Below are positions 53,175 through 62,005 of a DNA stretch of 64,000 bases, one piece after another. Position numbers and translations under genes: made by a program. The notes below the pieces were generated by a model. That model worked only from the letters and a program-made list of their open reading frames with translations, did not search any database and was not told the DNA's origin. Source of the DNA: an uncultured Collinsella sp. (lineage in GTDB: Bacteria; Actinomycetota; Coriobacteriia; Coriobacteriales; Coriobacteriaceae); the NCBI GenBank assembly GCA_900758475.1, contig CAAERQ010000016.1, forward strand, positions 1-64,000, in the 5' to 3' direction. Numbering within the stretch: position 1 is the first letter of the stretch; each line of letters begins with the position of its first letter.

Positions 53175-54149
53175 ATGGCAATCAAGAAGCTGATCCTTGA
53201 TCTGGATATGGGTGTGGACGATGCGATGGCGCTGGCCTATGCCATCGCGAGCCCCGAGGTGGAGCTCGTGGGCATTACCACGTGCTTTGGCAACGTGCGC
53301 GTCGAGCAATCGGCGCATAACTGCCTGGCGGTGCTCGATCTGCTGGGTCGCCCCGAGATTCCGGTGTACCTGGGCGCCGATCGTCCCATTAAGGCGACTG
53401 AGCCCTATACACCGCCGGCGTCCACCACGCTCATCCACGGCAAGAACGGCATTGGCGGGGCGAGCGTGCCCGCGTCGCCGTACGAGCCGGTGGGGGCGAC
53501 GTCGGCCGACGGTAACGCGGCGGTCGATTATCTGATCGATGCCGCGCGCACCTATGGTTCCGATCTGATCTACGTGGCGACCGGCCCGCTCTCCAACCTG
53601 GCGCTCGCCCTGGAGCGCGATGCGGCGGCGATGATGTCCATCGGCCGCGTGGTCGTGATGGGCGGCGCCCTTACCGTGCCCGGCAACGTGAGCGCGGGTG
53701 CCGAGGCCAACATGGCGAGCGACCCCGAGGCAGCCGACGCGGTGCTGCGTTCAGGTCGTAAGCTCACCATGGTGGGTCTGGACGTGACGCATCGCGTGGT
53801 GCTCACACGCCGCGACATTGCCGGCTGGACGGGCTCGGGCACCATGGCGGGCTGCGCATTTGCGAGCATGGTCGAGCACTACATTGGTTCGTACGAGATG
53901 AACGCCCCCTACCTGGGCGGCTGCGCGCTGCACGATCCGCTGGCGGTTGCCGTGGCGATTGATCCAACGCTCGTGGGCGCGCTCGGCTGCAATCTGCGCG
54001 TGGATCTGCTGGGCGAGTATCGCGGCCGCACTATCTGCGACGAACACCGACTGTCCGACCCGGATAAGAGCGCGCTCGTGGCGCTCACCGTGGATGCCCC
54101 GCGCTTTCTGTCCGAGTTCAAGGCGCGCATGGCCCGCATCCTAGGCTAG
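53175..54149 (+). CDS. Nucleoside hydrolase (IunH/RihA-like)
   Basis: 324 residues. The N-terminal Ca2+-site motif is DLDMGVDDA (residues 8-16), a variant of the family DTDPGxDDA. Other family blocks: ATGPLSNLALAL, VVMGGA, and GGCALHDPLAVA with the active-site His/Asp. It cleaves the N-glycosidic bond of ribonucleosides to base and ribose. The start is 4 bp after the ribokinase stop, so both form one salvage operon. Replacement of the motif residues T and P by L and M may shift substrate choice but keeps the Asp ligands. Confidence 0.88.
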   Translation: MAIKKLILDLDMGVDDAMALAYAIASPEVELVGITTCFGNVRVEQSAHNCLAVLDLLGRPEIPVYLGADRPIKATEPYTPPASTTLIHGKNGIGGASVPASPYEPVGATSADGNAAVDYLIDAARTYGSDLIYVATGPLSNLALALERDAAAMMSIGRVVVMGGALTVPGNVSAGAEANMASDPEAADAVLRSGRKLTMVGLDVTHRVVLTRRDIAGWTGSGTMAGCAFASMVEHYIGSYEMNAPYLGGCALHDPLAVAVAIDPTLVGALGCNLRVDLLGEYRGRTICDEHRLSDPDKSALVALTVDAPRFLSEFKARMARILG

Positions 54150-54246
54150 GCTCGGGATCGAAGCACGCCCATCTGCTCGATGTGGCCGCTGGCGGGCCGA
54201 CATCTACCGTTCGCCAGCCCGATGGTCCCCGGGGCGGGGAGAGCGC

Positions 54247-54252
54247 TATAAT
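54247..54252 (+). promoter_or_regulatory. -10 box (TATAAT) of the licT operon
   Basis: A perfect TATAAT 15 bp before the antiterminator RNA element; no clear -35 box. Transcription would begin near 54259 and include the RAT element and terminator. Confidence 0.6.
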
Positions 54253-54266
54253 GCATTTTGCATCTT

Positions 54267-54296
54267 GGATTGTTACTCCTGTGTGGAGGCATGCCC
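54267..54296 (+). promoter_or_regulatory. Ribonucleic antiterminator (RAT) for the LicT-type protein
   Basis: GGATTGTTACTCC, a short loop, and GGAGGCATGCCC fit the BglG/LicT RAT hairpin (GGATTGTTACT...AGGCAAAACC). A second, shorter RAT-like sequence (GGATTGTTACG...GGCATGACC, 54313-54335) directly overlaps the left arm of the terminator, the place expected for antitermination. Confidence 0.75.
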
Positions 54297-54325
54297 AAGA
54301 GCAATACAACACGGATTGTTACGTA

Positions 54326-54370
54326 AGGCATGACCGCAATAGCACTGCTATTGGCTATCATGCCTTTTTC
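54326..54370 (+). terminator. Attenuator terminator in the licT leader
   Basis: Arms AGGCATGA (54326-54333) and TCATGCCT (54358-54365) with an inner CAATAGC/GCTATTG stem, followed by TTTTT. It lies 29 bp before the licT ATG and would stop transcription unless the RAT is bound. Confidence 0.8.
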
Positions 54371-54398
54371 TGTGAGTGTTCTTGAAAGGAGGTTCACC

Positions 54399-55238
54399 AT
54401 GCTTGCAATTAAAAAGCTTAACAACAACGCGGTTCTTTGCCGTGACGGACAGGGGCGAGATGTCATCGCCATGGGCAGGGGCGTCGGTTTCGGCGGAGAT
54501 TTTCCTCGAGAGCTCCCTCTTTCTAAAATCGAGCATACGTTTTACGACATTGATCCTAAAGGACAAGATGTCATGAGGGATCTTCCCTCGGATATCGTGA
54601 TGTTTGCGGCGAAAGTTATGGACATCGTTGCCAACGAACTGCCCTACGACCTCTCGACCAATGCGACGCTGTTCATGGCTGATCACCTGTCGTTTGCCGT
54701 TGCGCGAGCCCAAAAGGGGGTCCGCATCGCGATGCCTCTTGCCTATGAAGTGCGGGAGACGTATCCGAAGGAATACAAGGCTGCCCAGTTTATCGTCATG
54801 CGACTCGAGAAGGAGCTCGGAGAGCGGCTTCCCAAGGATGAGATTGCCAGTATTGCGATGAATCTCGTGAACGCACGGGTTGTTGAAGCCGTCAAAGCCA
54901 CGGCCGAGCCCGCAAAGCAGTTCGACGATATGCTCGAGGACGTTATCGAGATTCTCGAAAGCGATTTCCGCATTATTGTCGACCGCGATTCCTTTGATTT
55001 CACCCGCTTCGCCACGCATCTGCGGTACCTGTTCAAGCGCATTCAAGCCGGCGAGTCGCTGAACAGCGCCAACATGCAGATGTACAAGAACTTTCGTGAG
55101 GAGTTTCCGCAGTTGGCAGAGTGCGTGAAGCATATCGGTTCCTATTGTCGTGAAACGTGGGACGCCACGCTCTCCGAGGAGGAGGAACTCTATCTGATGA
55201 TCCATCTCAACCGGATCATCTCCAAAAAAGGATTGTAA
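54399..55238 (+). CDS. licT: LicT/BglG-type transcriptional antiterminator
   Basis: 279 residues from the ATG at 54399 with AAAGGAGG. The CAT RNA-binding domain (1-60: AIKKLNNNAVLCRDGQGRDVIAMGRG, slightly divergent) is followed by PRD1 (about 65-170; ADHLSFAVAR with the regulatory His) and PRD2 (about 175-279; HLRYLF and MIHLNRI). Phosphorylation by PTS proteins controls dimerisation and RAT binding. It controls its own operon, which continues with the PTS IIBC and phospho-glucosidase genes. Confidence 0.93.
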   Translation: MLAIKKLNNNAVLCRDGQGRDVIAMGRGVGFGGDFPRELPLSKIEHTFYDIDPKGQDVMRDLPSDIVMFAAKVMDIVANELPYDLSTNATLFMADHLSFAVARAQKGVRIAMPLAYEVRETYPKEYKAAQFIVMRLEKELGERLPKDEIASIAMNLVNARVVEAVKATAEPAKQFDDMLEDVIEILESDFRIIVDRDSFDFTRFATHLRYLFKRIQAGESLNSANMQMYKNFREEFPQLAECVKHIGSYCRETWDATLSEEEELYLMIHLNRIISKKGL

Positions 55239-55308
55239 CCCGTAGCCATTCGGGGCATGACCTTTGCCGATTCGAACAGTAAGCCAAGATTGTGCAAAGG
55301 AGCCAATG

Positions 55309-56757
55309 ATGGCAAATTACAAAAAGGTGGCAGAACAGATTCTCTCCACTGTGGGCGGGGCGGAAAACGTGGCTTCGGTTACGCATTGCATGACGCGCCT
55401 GCGCTTCAGCCTCAAGGATGAAAGCCTCTCGAATGATGAGAAGCTTGAGGACATCTCGTCTATCATCAGCGTCGTGCACGCCGGAGGGCAGGTGCAGCTG
55501 GTGATCGGGCCCACGGTCGACAAGGTCTACGACGAGGTTTGTAAGCAGGGCGGATTCGAGGTCACGGTATCGATTGACGAGGAACTCGATGGCCCTCAGC
55601 TTAGCTGGAAGGAGCGCTTGGCACCCAAGCACCTCTTCAATCAGCTGCTCGATGCCGTGAGCGGCGCTATCACCCCGATCCTTCCGATCTTTTGTGTCGC
55701 CGGTATCTTCAAGATGCTCGTCATTCTGTTTGGGCCCGAAGGCGCCGGTTTTATGTCCGAAACGAGCGACCTGTATCGGATCCTTTCCCTGGTGGGCGAT
55801 GCGGCGTACTATTACTTCCCGGTATTTGCTGCCTACAGTTCGGCTAAGAAGTTCAAAACGAGCCCTGTGCTGGCACTGCTCATCGCCGTTGTGATGATTT
55901 ACCCCGACATGCTCGCTATTGTTGAGGACGGAAAGCCTTTCAGCGTCTTCGGCATCCCCATGCAGCTCGTCAACTACACCCAGGCTGTTCTTCCGGTCAT
56001 CTTGATCACCTGGGCCCAGTCCTATGTTGAGCGCTTCTTTAAGAAGATCTCGCCTGATATGATGCGCGTTCTGATCGTACCCGTGGGTACGGTGCTCGTG
56101 ATGTTGCCGGTCGCGCTGTGCCTCTGCGGCCCTGCCGTCCAATTTGTCATGGGCCTTGTGGCCGATTTCATCATTTGGCTCGCCTCTGTTGCCGGTCCCG
56201 CTGCGACCGCGGTTATCGGCGCATTCTGGAATCTGATCATCGCCACCGGCATGCACGTGCCGATCTATACCGCCATATTGCCCGCCGCGCTCCAGAACGG
56301 TTACGACGCCATCTTATACCCCGGCACCGCGGTTGTAGCCTACACCACGCTTGCCATCGCGCTCGCCTATGGCCTGCGCGCTAAGGGCAAGGAGAGTCGA
56401 GCCACGGGCTGGAACTTGTTCATCACCTATGCCTTCGGTCGCGTGAGTGAGCCCATCATCTACGGCATCCTGTTTCGCGACAAGAAGGCTCTTGCCTGGA
56501 ACATGATTGGTGGTGCTGTCGGTGGTCTGCTGGTAAGCCTTCTTCATGCCAACGTCTATATCTTCACTGGCGTTGGTTTCCCATGGATGAACGTGCTCAT
56601 GTTTGCTCAGGATATCATCCCTGGCACCATCGGGTGTCTTGCTGGCGGTGCCGTGACGTTTGCGTTGGCGATGATTTTTGGATTTGAAGGACAGGAGAAG
56701 ATGCCGTTGAAGTCCAAGAGCGGCGATTCTGAGGCCGTTGAATCCGTCGAGGCATAA
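55309..56757 (+). CDS. PTS beta-glucoside-type EIIBC component
   Basis: 482 residues from the second of two adjacent ATGs (55309; AAGGAG six bases upstream). EIIB at 1-90 with phospho-Cys C27 in THCMTRLRF, then a glucose-superfamily EIIC with about ten helices (GAFWNLIIATGMHVPIYTAILPA and VSEPIIYGILFR). No EIIA domain follows (typical BglP ends with one); the protein stops after FGFEGQEKM and a short polar tail. A EIIA from another system must phosphorylate it. It lies 70 bp after licT. Confidence 0.92.
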   Translation: MANYKKVAEQILSTVGGAENVASVTHCMTRLRFSLKDESLSNDEKLEDISSIISVVHAGGQVQLVIGPTVDKVYDEVCKQGGFEVTVSIDEELDGPQLSWKERLAPKHLFNQLLDAVSGAITPILPIFCVAGIFKMLVILFGPEGAGFMSETSDLYRILSLVGDAAYYYFPVFAAYSSAKKFKTSPVLALLIAVVMIYPDMLAIVEDGKPFSVFGIPMQLVNYTQAVLPVILITWAQSYVERFFKKISPDMMRVLIVPVGTVLVMLPVALCLCGPAVQFVMGLVADFIIWLASVAGPAATAVIGAFWNLIIATGMHVPIYTAILPAALQNGYDAILYPGTAVVAYTTLAIALAYGLRAKGKESRATGWNLFITYAFGRVSEPIIYGILFRDKKALAWNMIGGAVGGLLVSLLHANVYIFTGVGFPWMNVLMFAQDIIPGTIGCLAGGAVTFALAMIFGFEGQEKMPLKSKSGDSEAVESVEA

Positions 56758-56785
56758 GAGGCTACTACACAAATATGCTCCCCAG

Positions 56786-56820
56786 CCGTTGCGCGGTCCG
56801 ACCCCTTGGCCGCGCAACGG
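56786..56820 (+). other. Intercistronic hairpin between PTS and glucosidase genes
   Basis: CCGTTGCGCGG (56786-56796) and CCGCGCAACGG (56810-56820) form a perfect 11-bp stem, without T run. It may stabilise or process the polycistronic mRNA. The 147-bp gap to the GH1 start contains no other gene. Confidence 0.6.
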
Positions 56821-56903
56821 TACTGTGCTGTTGCGCGGCACTTGCCGAGTCCGTTGCGTTCGACAGTGTGGGCCGGGAATTTGATAGAAAGGACGACACC
56901 ATA

Positions 56904-58322
56904 ATGTTTAGAGAAGATTTTTTATGGGGCGGGGCTCTGGCTGCAAACCAGTGCGAGGGAGGATGGAACGAAGGCGGTCGCGGTTTAGCCAATTCCGACA
57001 TGCTGCCGTTTGGCGATCAACGCATGGACGTCATGCGGGGAGACCTTGATCCGCGTGCGTTGGCACCCGACAGCTTCTATCCCGCTCGCAAGGGCATTGA
57101 TTTTTACCATAGGTACAAGCAGGATATTGAACTGTTTGCCCAGATGGGTTTTAAATGCCTGCGCTTATCAATCGCCTGGAGCCGCATTTTTCCCAAAGGA
57201 GACGAAGCCGAGCCCAATGAAGAAGGCCTTGCCTTTTACGAGGATGTTTTTAGGACGTGTCGCGCGCATGACATTGAGCCTTTGGTGACGCTCAACCACT
57301 ATGATGTCCCCATGCATCTCGTCGATGCGTATGGCGGATGGCGCGATCGCAGGTTGGTCGACCTGTTCGAGCGATATTCGCGTACCGTGTTCGAGCGCTA
57401 TCGGGGATTGGTCAATTATTGGCTGACCTTTAACGAGATCAACATCATGACGCAGGCGTGCTTTATGGCGGCGGGGATCATCTTCGAGCAAGGGGAGAAT
57501 CGCTATGCAACGGTTCACACGGCCGTGCACCATGTATTGGTTGCGAGCGCCCGTGCGGTCGGGGCGTGTCATGAACTGTGCCCTGGGGCGAAGATCGGTT
57601 GCATGCTCAACGCAGGTGTCTTCTATCCGGCTACATGTGATCCGGACGATGTGCTGGCTGCGCAGGCTGAGAATCGCAGCCATTACATGTTTACCGACGT
57701 CCAGGTGCGCGGTGCGTACCCGAGCTATGTTCTCAAGGAATACGCCCGCCATGGTTTTGAGGTGCCCTATCGGGATGATGACCGCGAAGTACTGGCTGCA
57801 AACCTGGTCGATTTCGTCTCGTTTTCGTATTACTCGACGCGCGTCGCAAAAGCGCATGCGGAAGGTCAGTTCGATTCGAACCTTCTTCGCTCGGCGCCTA
57901 ATCCGTATCTAAAACAGGAGCCTTGGGGGAGGTTTATCGACCCCAAGGGGCTGCGCGTCACCATGAATGAAATCTGGGATCGCTATCAAAAGCCGCTGTT
58001 CATCGTCGAAAACGGTTTGGGTGCTCCTGATGTGCCGGAAGATTCGGGTGAAATAGAAGACGACTATCGAGTTGAATACCTGCGGGCCCACATCGAGGCG
58101 ATGAGGGAGACCGTCGAGCTCGACGGGGTGGAACTCATGGGATATACCTGTTGGGGCCCGATCGATTTGGTTTCGGTCGCCACAGGACAGATGCGTAAGC
58201 GCTACGGGTTTATCTATGTCGATCGAGACGATAGCGGTGCGGGCTCGTTTGAGAGACGTAAAAAGAAAAGCTTCGAATGGTACCGACGCGTAATAGCAAG
58301 CAATGGCGAAGACCTTGCGTAA
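56904..58322 (+). CDS. GH1 6-phospho-beta-glucosidase
   Basis: 472 residues from the ATG at 56904 (AGAAAGGA site; the frame upstream is not gene-like). GH1 motifs: FLWGGALAANQCEGGWNEGGRG at the start, acid/base E178 in TFNEIN, nucleophile E369 in FIVENGLG, and CWGPIDLVS. The C-terminal RKRYGFIYVDRDD is the phosphate-handling region of 6-phospho-glycosidases. It hydrolyses the phosphorylated beta-glucoside delivered by the upstream PTS. It is the last gene of the licT operon. Confidence 0.92.
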   Translation: MFREDFLWGGALAANQCEGGWNEGGRGLANSDMLPFGDQRMDVMRGDLDPRALAPDSFYPARKGIDFYHRYKQDIELFAQMGFKCLRLSIAWSRIFPKGDEAEPNEEGLAFYEDVFRTCRAHDIEPLVTLNHYDVPMHLVDAYGGWRDRRLVDLFERYSRTVFERYRGLVNYWLTFNEINIMTQACFMAAGIIFEQGENRYATVHTAVHHVLVASARAVGACHELCPGAKIGCMLNAGVFYPATCDPDDVLAAQAENRSHYMFTDVQVRGAYPSYVLKEYARHGFEVPYRDDDREVLAANLVDFVSFSYYSTRVAKAHAEGQFDSNLLRSAPNPYLKQEPWGRFIDPKGLRVTMNEIWDRYQKPLFIVENGLGAPDVPEDSGEIEDDYRVEYLRAHIEAMRETVELDGVELMGYTCWGPIDLVSVATGQMRKRYGFIYVDRDDSGAGSFERRKKKSFEWYRRVIASNGEDLA

Positions 58323-58375
58323 TAACGTTAAGATGGACAAATGCGCCCGTTGGGGGAATAGTCGTGCCACTTCGC

Positions 58376-58421
58376 TTGACAACAGGCTAAACTAGCTATT
58401 AAACATTTACTATTCTGTTTA
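58376..58421 (+). promoter_or_regulatory. Promoter and operator-like region of the LacI gene
   Basis: TTGACA at 58376-58381 is followed after 15-17 bp by TATTAA/TTAAAC. Downstream, TAAACA (58400-58405) and TGTTTA (58416-58421) form an inverted pair. The TCTGTTTA half-site recurs upstream of the isomerase operon. Confidence 0.5.
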
Positions 58422-58496
58422 GATTGAATTTGCGGTCGTTTATTTGCCGAGCCATCGAGTTGCGATGCTCCGCCACGGCCGTTGCTAGGGGGAACA

Positions 58497-59507
58497 ATGG
58501 CCAAAGCAAGTGTTCGCGAGATCAGCCGCATCACCGGTTTTTCGCCTGCGACCGTGTCCAACGCGCTCAACCGCAAGCGCAGCGTGAGTGAGGAGACCGC
58601 CAAGGTCATCCTGGAGTGCGCGCAATCGCTTGGCTACCAGCAGTCGACGCAGCTCGAGAGCATTCAGTTTGTGCTCGCGCGCAAGACGGGCGCCATTTTG
58701 GACGAGAGCACCTTTCATCCCGCGGTTATTGAGGGCGTGGAGCGCCAGGCGCGTCGTCACGGTATGAGCACGAGCTTTGTCTCGCTCGACTTTAGCGACT
58801 TGGACGCCGTGCGTCCGCAGGTCGAGGGCCTGATCGCCGATCCATCCGCCGCTATCGTGCTGATGGGTACCGAGCTGGGTGAGGAAGACTATGCCTTGTT
58901 CGCCAACGCTGCCGCCCACTTGATCGTGCTCGATGGCTGGAGCGATCGTCAGTACTTCGATGCCGTAGTCATTGCCAACACCGACTCGGTGCTGCGCGCC
59001 GTGGACTACCTTATCGAGAAGGGTCACAAGCAAATCGGCTATCTGGCAGGCGACCTTCGCATCCGCAACTTTAAGGATCGCGAGCGCGGCTATCGCCAAG
59101 CGCTTGAGGATGCGGACCTTGAGGCCAACCCGACATGGCGCGTCACACTGGGCACCACGCTCGAAGGTGCTTATCGCGACATGGGCGCATGGCTCGACAG
59201 CGTCTCGCGCGACGACCTGCCGACGGCTTTCTTTGCCGAAAACGACGTGCTCGCCGTAGGCGCCATGCGCGCGCTGAACGAGCACGGCATACGTGTCCCC
59301 GAGGATGTCTCAATCATCGGCTTTGACGATCTGTCTTTGGGCGCCTTCTCCAATCCGCCGCTCACCACGGTGCACGTTCCCAAGCACGAGGTGGGCGAGA
59401 TCGCGGTGCGCCGCCTGGTGGGCAACATCCGCAATCCCAAGAGCTATACCTGCAAGACGGCCATGTCGACCTATTTTGTCGAGCGCCAAAGCGTGCGCGA
59501 AATCTAG
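58497..59507 (+). CDS. LacI-family transcriptional regulator
   Basis: 336 residues from the ATG at 58497 (GGGGGAA site). The N-terminal HTH is canonical (ASVREISRITGFSPATVSNALN, residues 3-24), with hinge and a periplasmic-binding-type sugar-sensing domain (DAVVIANTDSVLRAVDYLIEKGHKQIGYLAG; PTAFFAENDVLAVGAMRAL; DVSIIGFDDLSLG). It probably controls the isomerase-transketolase-kinase operon directly downstream, since operator-like half-sites are shared between both promoters. A terminator separates it from that operon. Confidence 0.92.
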   Translation: MAKASVREISRITGFSPATVSNALNRKRSVSEETAKVILECAQSLGYQQSTQLESIQFVLARKTGAILDESTFHPAVIEGVERQARRHGMSTSFVSLDFSDLDAVRPQVEGLIADPSAAIVLMGTELGEEDYALFANAAAHLIVLDGWSDRQYFDAVVIANTDSVLRAVDYLIEKGHKQIGYLAGDLRIRNFKDRERGYRQALEDADLEANPTWRVTLGTTLEGAYRDMGAWLDSVSRDDLPTAFFAENDVLAVGAMRALNEHGIRVPEDVSIIGFDDLSLGAFSNPPLTTVHVPKHEVGEIAVRRLVGNIRNPKSYTCKTAMSTYFVERQSVREI

Positions 59508-59572
59508 GCAAAGGCAACGCTAGGCCGTAGGGAGGCAAAGCTCGCTAAGGCAGCCATACATAACGCTACTAA

Positions 59573-59599
59573 GAGAGGGTCCTTCGGGGCCCTCTTTTT
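59573..59599 (+). terminator. Rho-independent terminator of the LacI gene
   Basis: Stem GAGGGTCC / GGGCCCTC (one G-T pair) with TTCG loop and a TTTTT run at 59595-59599. Confidence 0.9.
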
Positions 59600-59611
59600 G
59601 ATGCCCTTGTA

Positions 59612-59746
59612 TGTTCAGTTTGTTTACATACCGTTTAGGCTGATTTCTCTACCGTCTACGGGTATTACGCGTTAAACTTCTAAACAGTAGAGTAAAACAT
59701 TTAGTAAACAGAACAAAACGAAACATGCGTCTGTTTACTGAACATG
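59612..59746 (+). promoter_or_regulatory. Operator-rich promoter region of the isomerase operon
   Basis: An AT-rich stretch carrying repeated half-sites: TGTTCAGTTTGTTTAC (59612-59627), CTAAACAG (59680-59687), AGTAAACAGA (59703-59712) and CTGTTTACTGAACA (59731-59744). The last is close to a perfect palindrome. Several copies on both strands, next to a LacI-family gene, suggest repressor operators. No single -10/-35 pair can be chosen with confidence. Confidence 0.5.
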
Positions 59747-59765
59747 TGATTAGGGGAGGACGTAC

Positions 59766-61166
59766 ATGGACAAGATCAAGCTCGGCTTTGTGCCCACGCG
59801 CCGCAGTATCTTTAGCGCGCCGGACGCAATCAAGTATCGCGGCCTGACGGCTGATCGCCTGCGCGAGATCGGCGTCGACATCGTGGATATCGACGACATC
59901 AATGACGAGGGCCTGCTGTTCGACGACAGCCATATCGAGCCTATCGTGAAGAAGTTCCGCGCCGAGGGCGTCGATGGCATTATGCTGTGCCACGCCAACT
60001 TTGGCACCGAGTACGTTTGCGCTCGCCTTGCCCGCGAGCTCGGTCTACCCGTACTGCTGTGGGGTCCGCGCGACGAGCGCCCCGAGCCCGACGGCACACG
60101 CCTGCGCGATAGCCAGTGCGGCCTGTTCGCCACCGGCAAGGTCCTGCGCCGCTTCCAGGTTCCCTTCACCTACATGACCAACTGCCGCCTGACCGACCCC
60201 GAGTTCGAGCGCGGCGTTTGGGACTTTTTGGCCGTTTGCAACGTGGTCAAGACCTTCAAGCACACCCGCATCCTGCAGATGGCCACCCGTCCATTCGACT
60301 TCTGGTCGACCATGTGCAACGAGGGCGAGCTGCTCGAGAAGTTCAACATCCAGCTTTCGCCTATCCCCATGACCGAACTTGTCCAGGCTGTGCGCGACGC
60401 CCAGGCCGACGAGCAGGCCATGGCCGCCATGCTTGCCCACATCAACGACAGCTTTGAGATCTGCATCCCCGAGGACAAGGTCCCCGCGGTCGCCGGTCTT
60501 GCCATCGCCATGAAGCGCTTGGTCGAGAAGTATGGCTGCAACGCCGGTGCCATTCAGTGCTGGAACGCTCTGCAGGACGAGCTGGGCATTATGCCCTGCG
60601 CCGCCAACGCCATCCTCAACGAGATGGGCATTCCTATCGTATGCGAGACCGATATCCACGGCGCCATCACCGCGCTGATGGTCGAGGCCGCCGACCTGGG
60701 CCGTCACCGCGGCATGTTCGCCGACTGGACCGTGCGCCATCCCGATAACGAGAACGGCGAGCTGCTGCAGCATTGCGGCCCCTGGCCCTGCAGCTGCGCG
60801 GCCGTCAAGCCCAAGCTCACCTACCCGCTGGCTTTCGATCACCCCGGCGCGCTGACGGCCGAGGCCAAGCACGGCGACCTCACCCTTGCCCGCTTTGACG
60901 GTGACAACGGCGAGTACTCGCTGCTACTGGGCAACGCCCGCGGCATCGACGGCCCGGCCGGCATGGGCACCTACCTGTGGGTCGAGGTCGACAACCTCAA
61001 GCGCCTCGAAGCCAAGATCGTCGAGGGCCCCTACATCCACCACTGCGTCGCTATTCACGCCAACGTGGTGCCGGTGCTCTACGAGGCGTGCAAGTACATC
61101 GGCATTGCCCCCGACCTGTACGACCCCATCGAAGAAGACGTTAAAGCCTACCTGCGAGGAGAGTAG
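59766..61166 (+). CDS. L-fucose/L-arabinose isomerase-family sugar isomerase
   Basis: 466 residues, GGGGAGGA before the ATG. It follows the FucI/AraA family layout: N-terminal Rossmann-like domain (GFVPTRRSIF...; GIMLCHANFGTEY), middle domain with VLLWGPRDERPE and the CWNALQDELGIMPC block, and C-terminal domain. Metal-binding candidates are a Glu in VCETDIHGA and His residues near the C-terminus (HHCVAIH). It would convert an aldose to a ketose for the FGGY kinase encoded three genes downstream. The exact sugar cannot be read from the sequence. It lies 2 bp before the transketolase N-subunit gene. Confidence 0.82.
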   Translation: MDKIKLGFVPTRRSIFSAPDAIKYRGLTADRLREIGVDIVDIDDINDEGLLFDDSHIEPIVKKFRAEGVDGIMLCHANFGTEYVCARLARELGLPVLLWGPRDERPEPDGTRLRDSQCGLFATGKVLRRFQVPFTYMTNCRLTDPEFERGVWDFLAVCNVVKTFKHTRILQMATRPFDFWSTMCNEGELLEKFNIQLSPIPMTELVQAVRDAQADEQAMAAMLAHINDSFEICIPEDKVPAVAGLAIAMKRLVEKYGCNAGAIQCWNALQDELGIMPCAANAILNEMGIPIVCETDIHGAITALMVEAADLGRHRGMFADWTVRHPDNENGELLQHCGPWPCSCAAVKPKLTYPLAFDHPGALTAEAKHGDLTLARFDGDNGEYSLLLGNARGIDGPAGMGTYLWVEVDNLKRLEAKIVEGPYIHHCVAIHANVVPVLYEACKYIGIAPDLYDPIEEDVKAYLRGE

Positions 61167-61168
61167 AA

Positions 61169-62005
61169 ATGGCAACTATCGAAGAGCTTGAGTCCCTGCG
61201 TTGGGACCTTCGCCGCGATTGCGTCGATATCATCATGGCTGGCGCCGGCGGCCACATCGGCGGCGACATGTCGGTGATCGACGCCCTCATGACCCTCTAT
61301 GCCAACCACCTCAACATTTCGCCCGAGACCGTCGACGATCCCAACCGCGACCGCTTCGTGCTTTCCAAGGGCCACGCCATGGAAGCCTACTACGCGGTGC
61401 TCTGCCACGAGGGCTATCTTGACCTCGACGACGTCAAGGCCCGCTTCTCCAAGTTCGGCAGCCCCTACATCGGCCACCCCAACAACAAGCTCAAGGGCAT
61501 CGAAATGAACTCGGGCTCGCTGGGTCACGGCCTGCCCGTGGCCGTGGGCATGGCGCTCGCCGGCAAGATGGACGGCCGCGATTACCGCGTCTACACCATC
61601 ATGGGCGATGGTGAGCTTGCCGAGGGCTCGGTCTGGGAGGGCGCCATGAGCGGCGGCAACTACCAGCTCGATAATCTGTGCGCGCTCGTGGACCGCAACC
61701 GCCTGCAGATCAGCGGCAGCACCGAGGACGTTATGAAGCAGGACTCGCAGGAGGAGCGCTGGGCCGCCTTCGGCTGGAACGTGCTCTCTATTCCGGGCAA
61801 CGACGTCCGGGCCATCGACGCCGCGCTGACGCTTGCGGCCGAGACCTGCGGCAAGCCCACGGTCATCATCCTCAACACGGTGAAGGGCTACGGCTCGCCC
61901 GTTATGGAGGACAAGGCCGCCTGGCATCATCACCTGCCTAACGATGAGGAATATGCCCAGATCATCGCCGATTTCGCTGCCCATAAGGAGGCCATCAATG
62001 GCTAA
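61169..62005 (+). CDS. Transketolase-type N-terminal (TPP-binding) subunit
   Basis: 278 residues, the usual size of the first half of a split transketolase. The thiamine diphosphate motif is GDGELAEGSVWEGAMSGGNY...N (about 150-180), and the SKGHAMEAYYAV and SGSLGHGLPVAVGMA blocks are conserved. It needs the C-terminal subunit encoded directly downstream, overlapping by 8 bp. In the operon it probably splits the ketose phosphate made by isomerase and kinase. Split transketolases include AptA/AptB, the apulose-4-phosphate transketolase. Confidence 0.9.
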   Translation: MATIEELESLRWDLRRDCVDIIMAGAGGHIGGDMSVIDALMTLYANHLNISPETVDDPNRDRFVLSKGHAMEAYYAVLCHEGYLDLDDVKARFSKFGSPYIGHPNNKLKGIEMNSGSLGHGLPVAVGMALAGKMDGRDYRVYTIMGDGELAEGSVWEGAMSGGNYQLDNLCALVDRNRLQISGSTEDVMKQDSQEERWAAFGWNVLSIPGNDVRAIDAALTLAAETCGKPTVIILNTVKGYGSPVMEDKAAWHHHLPNDEEYAQIIADFAAHKEAING

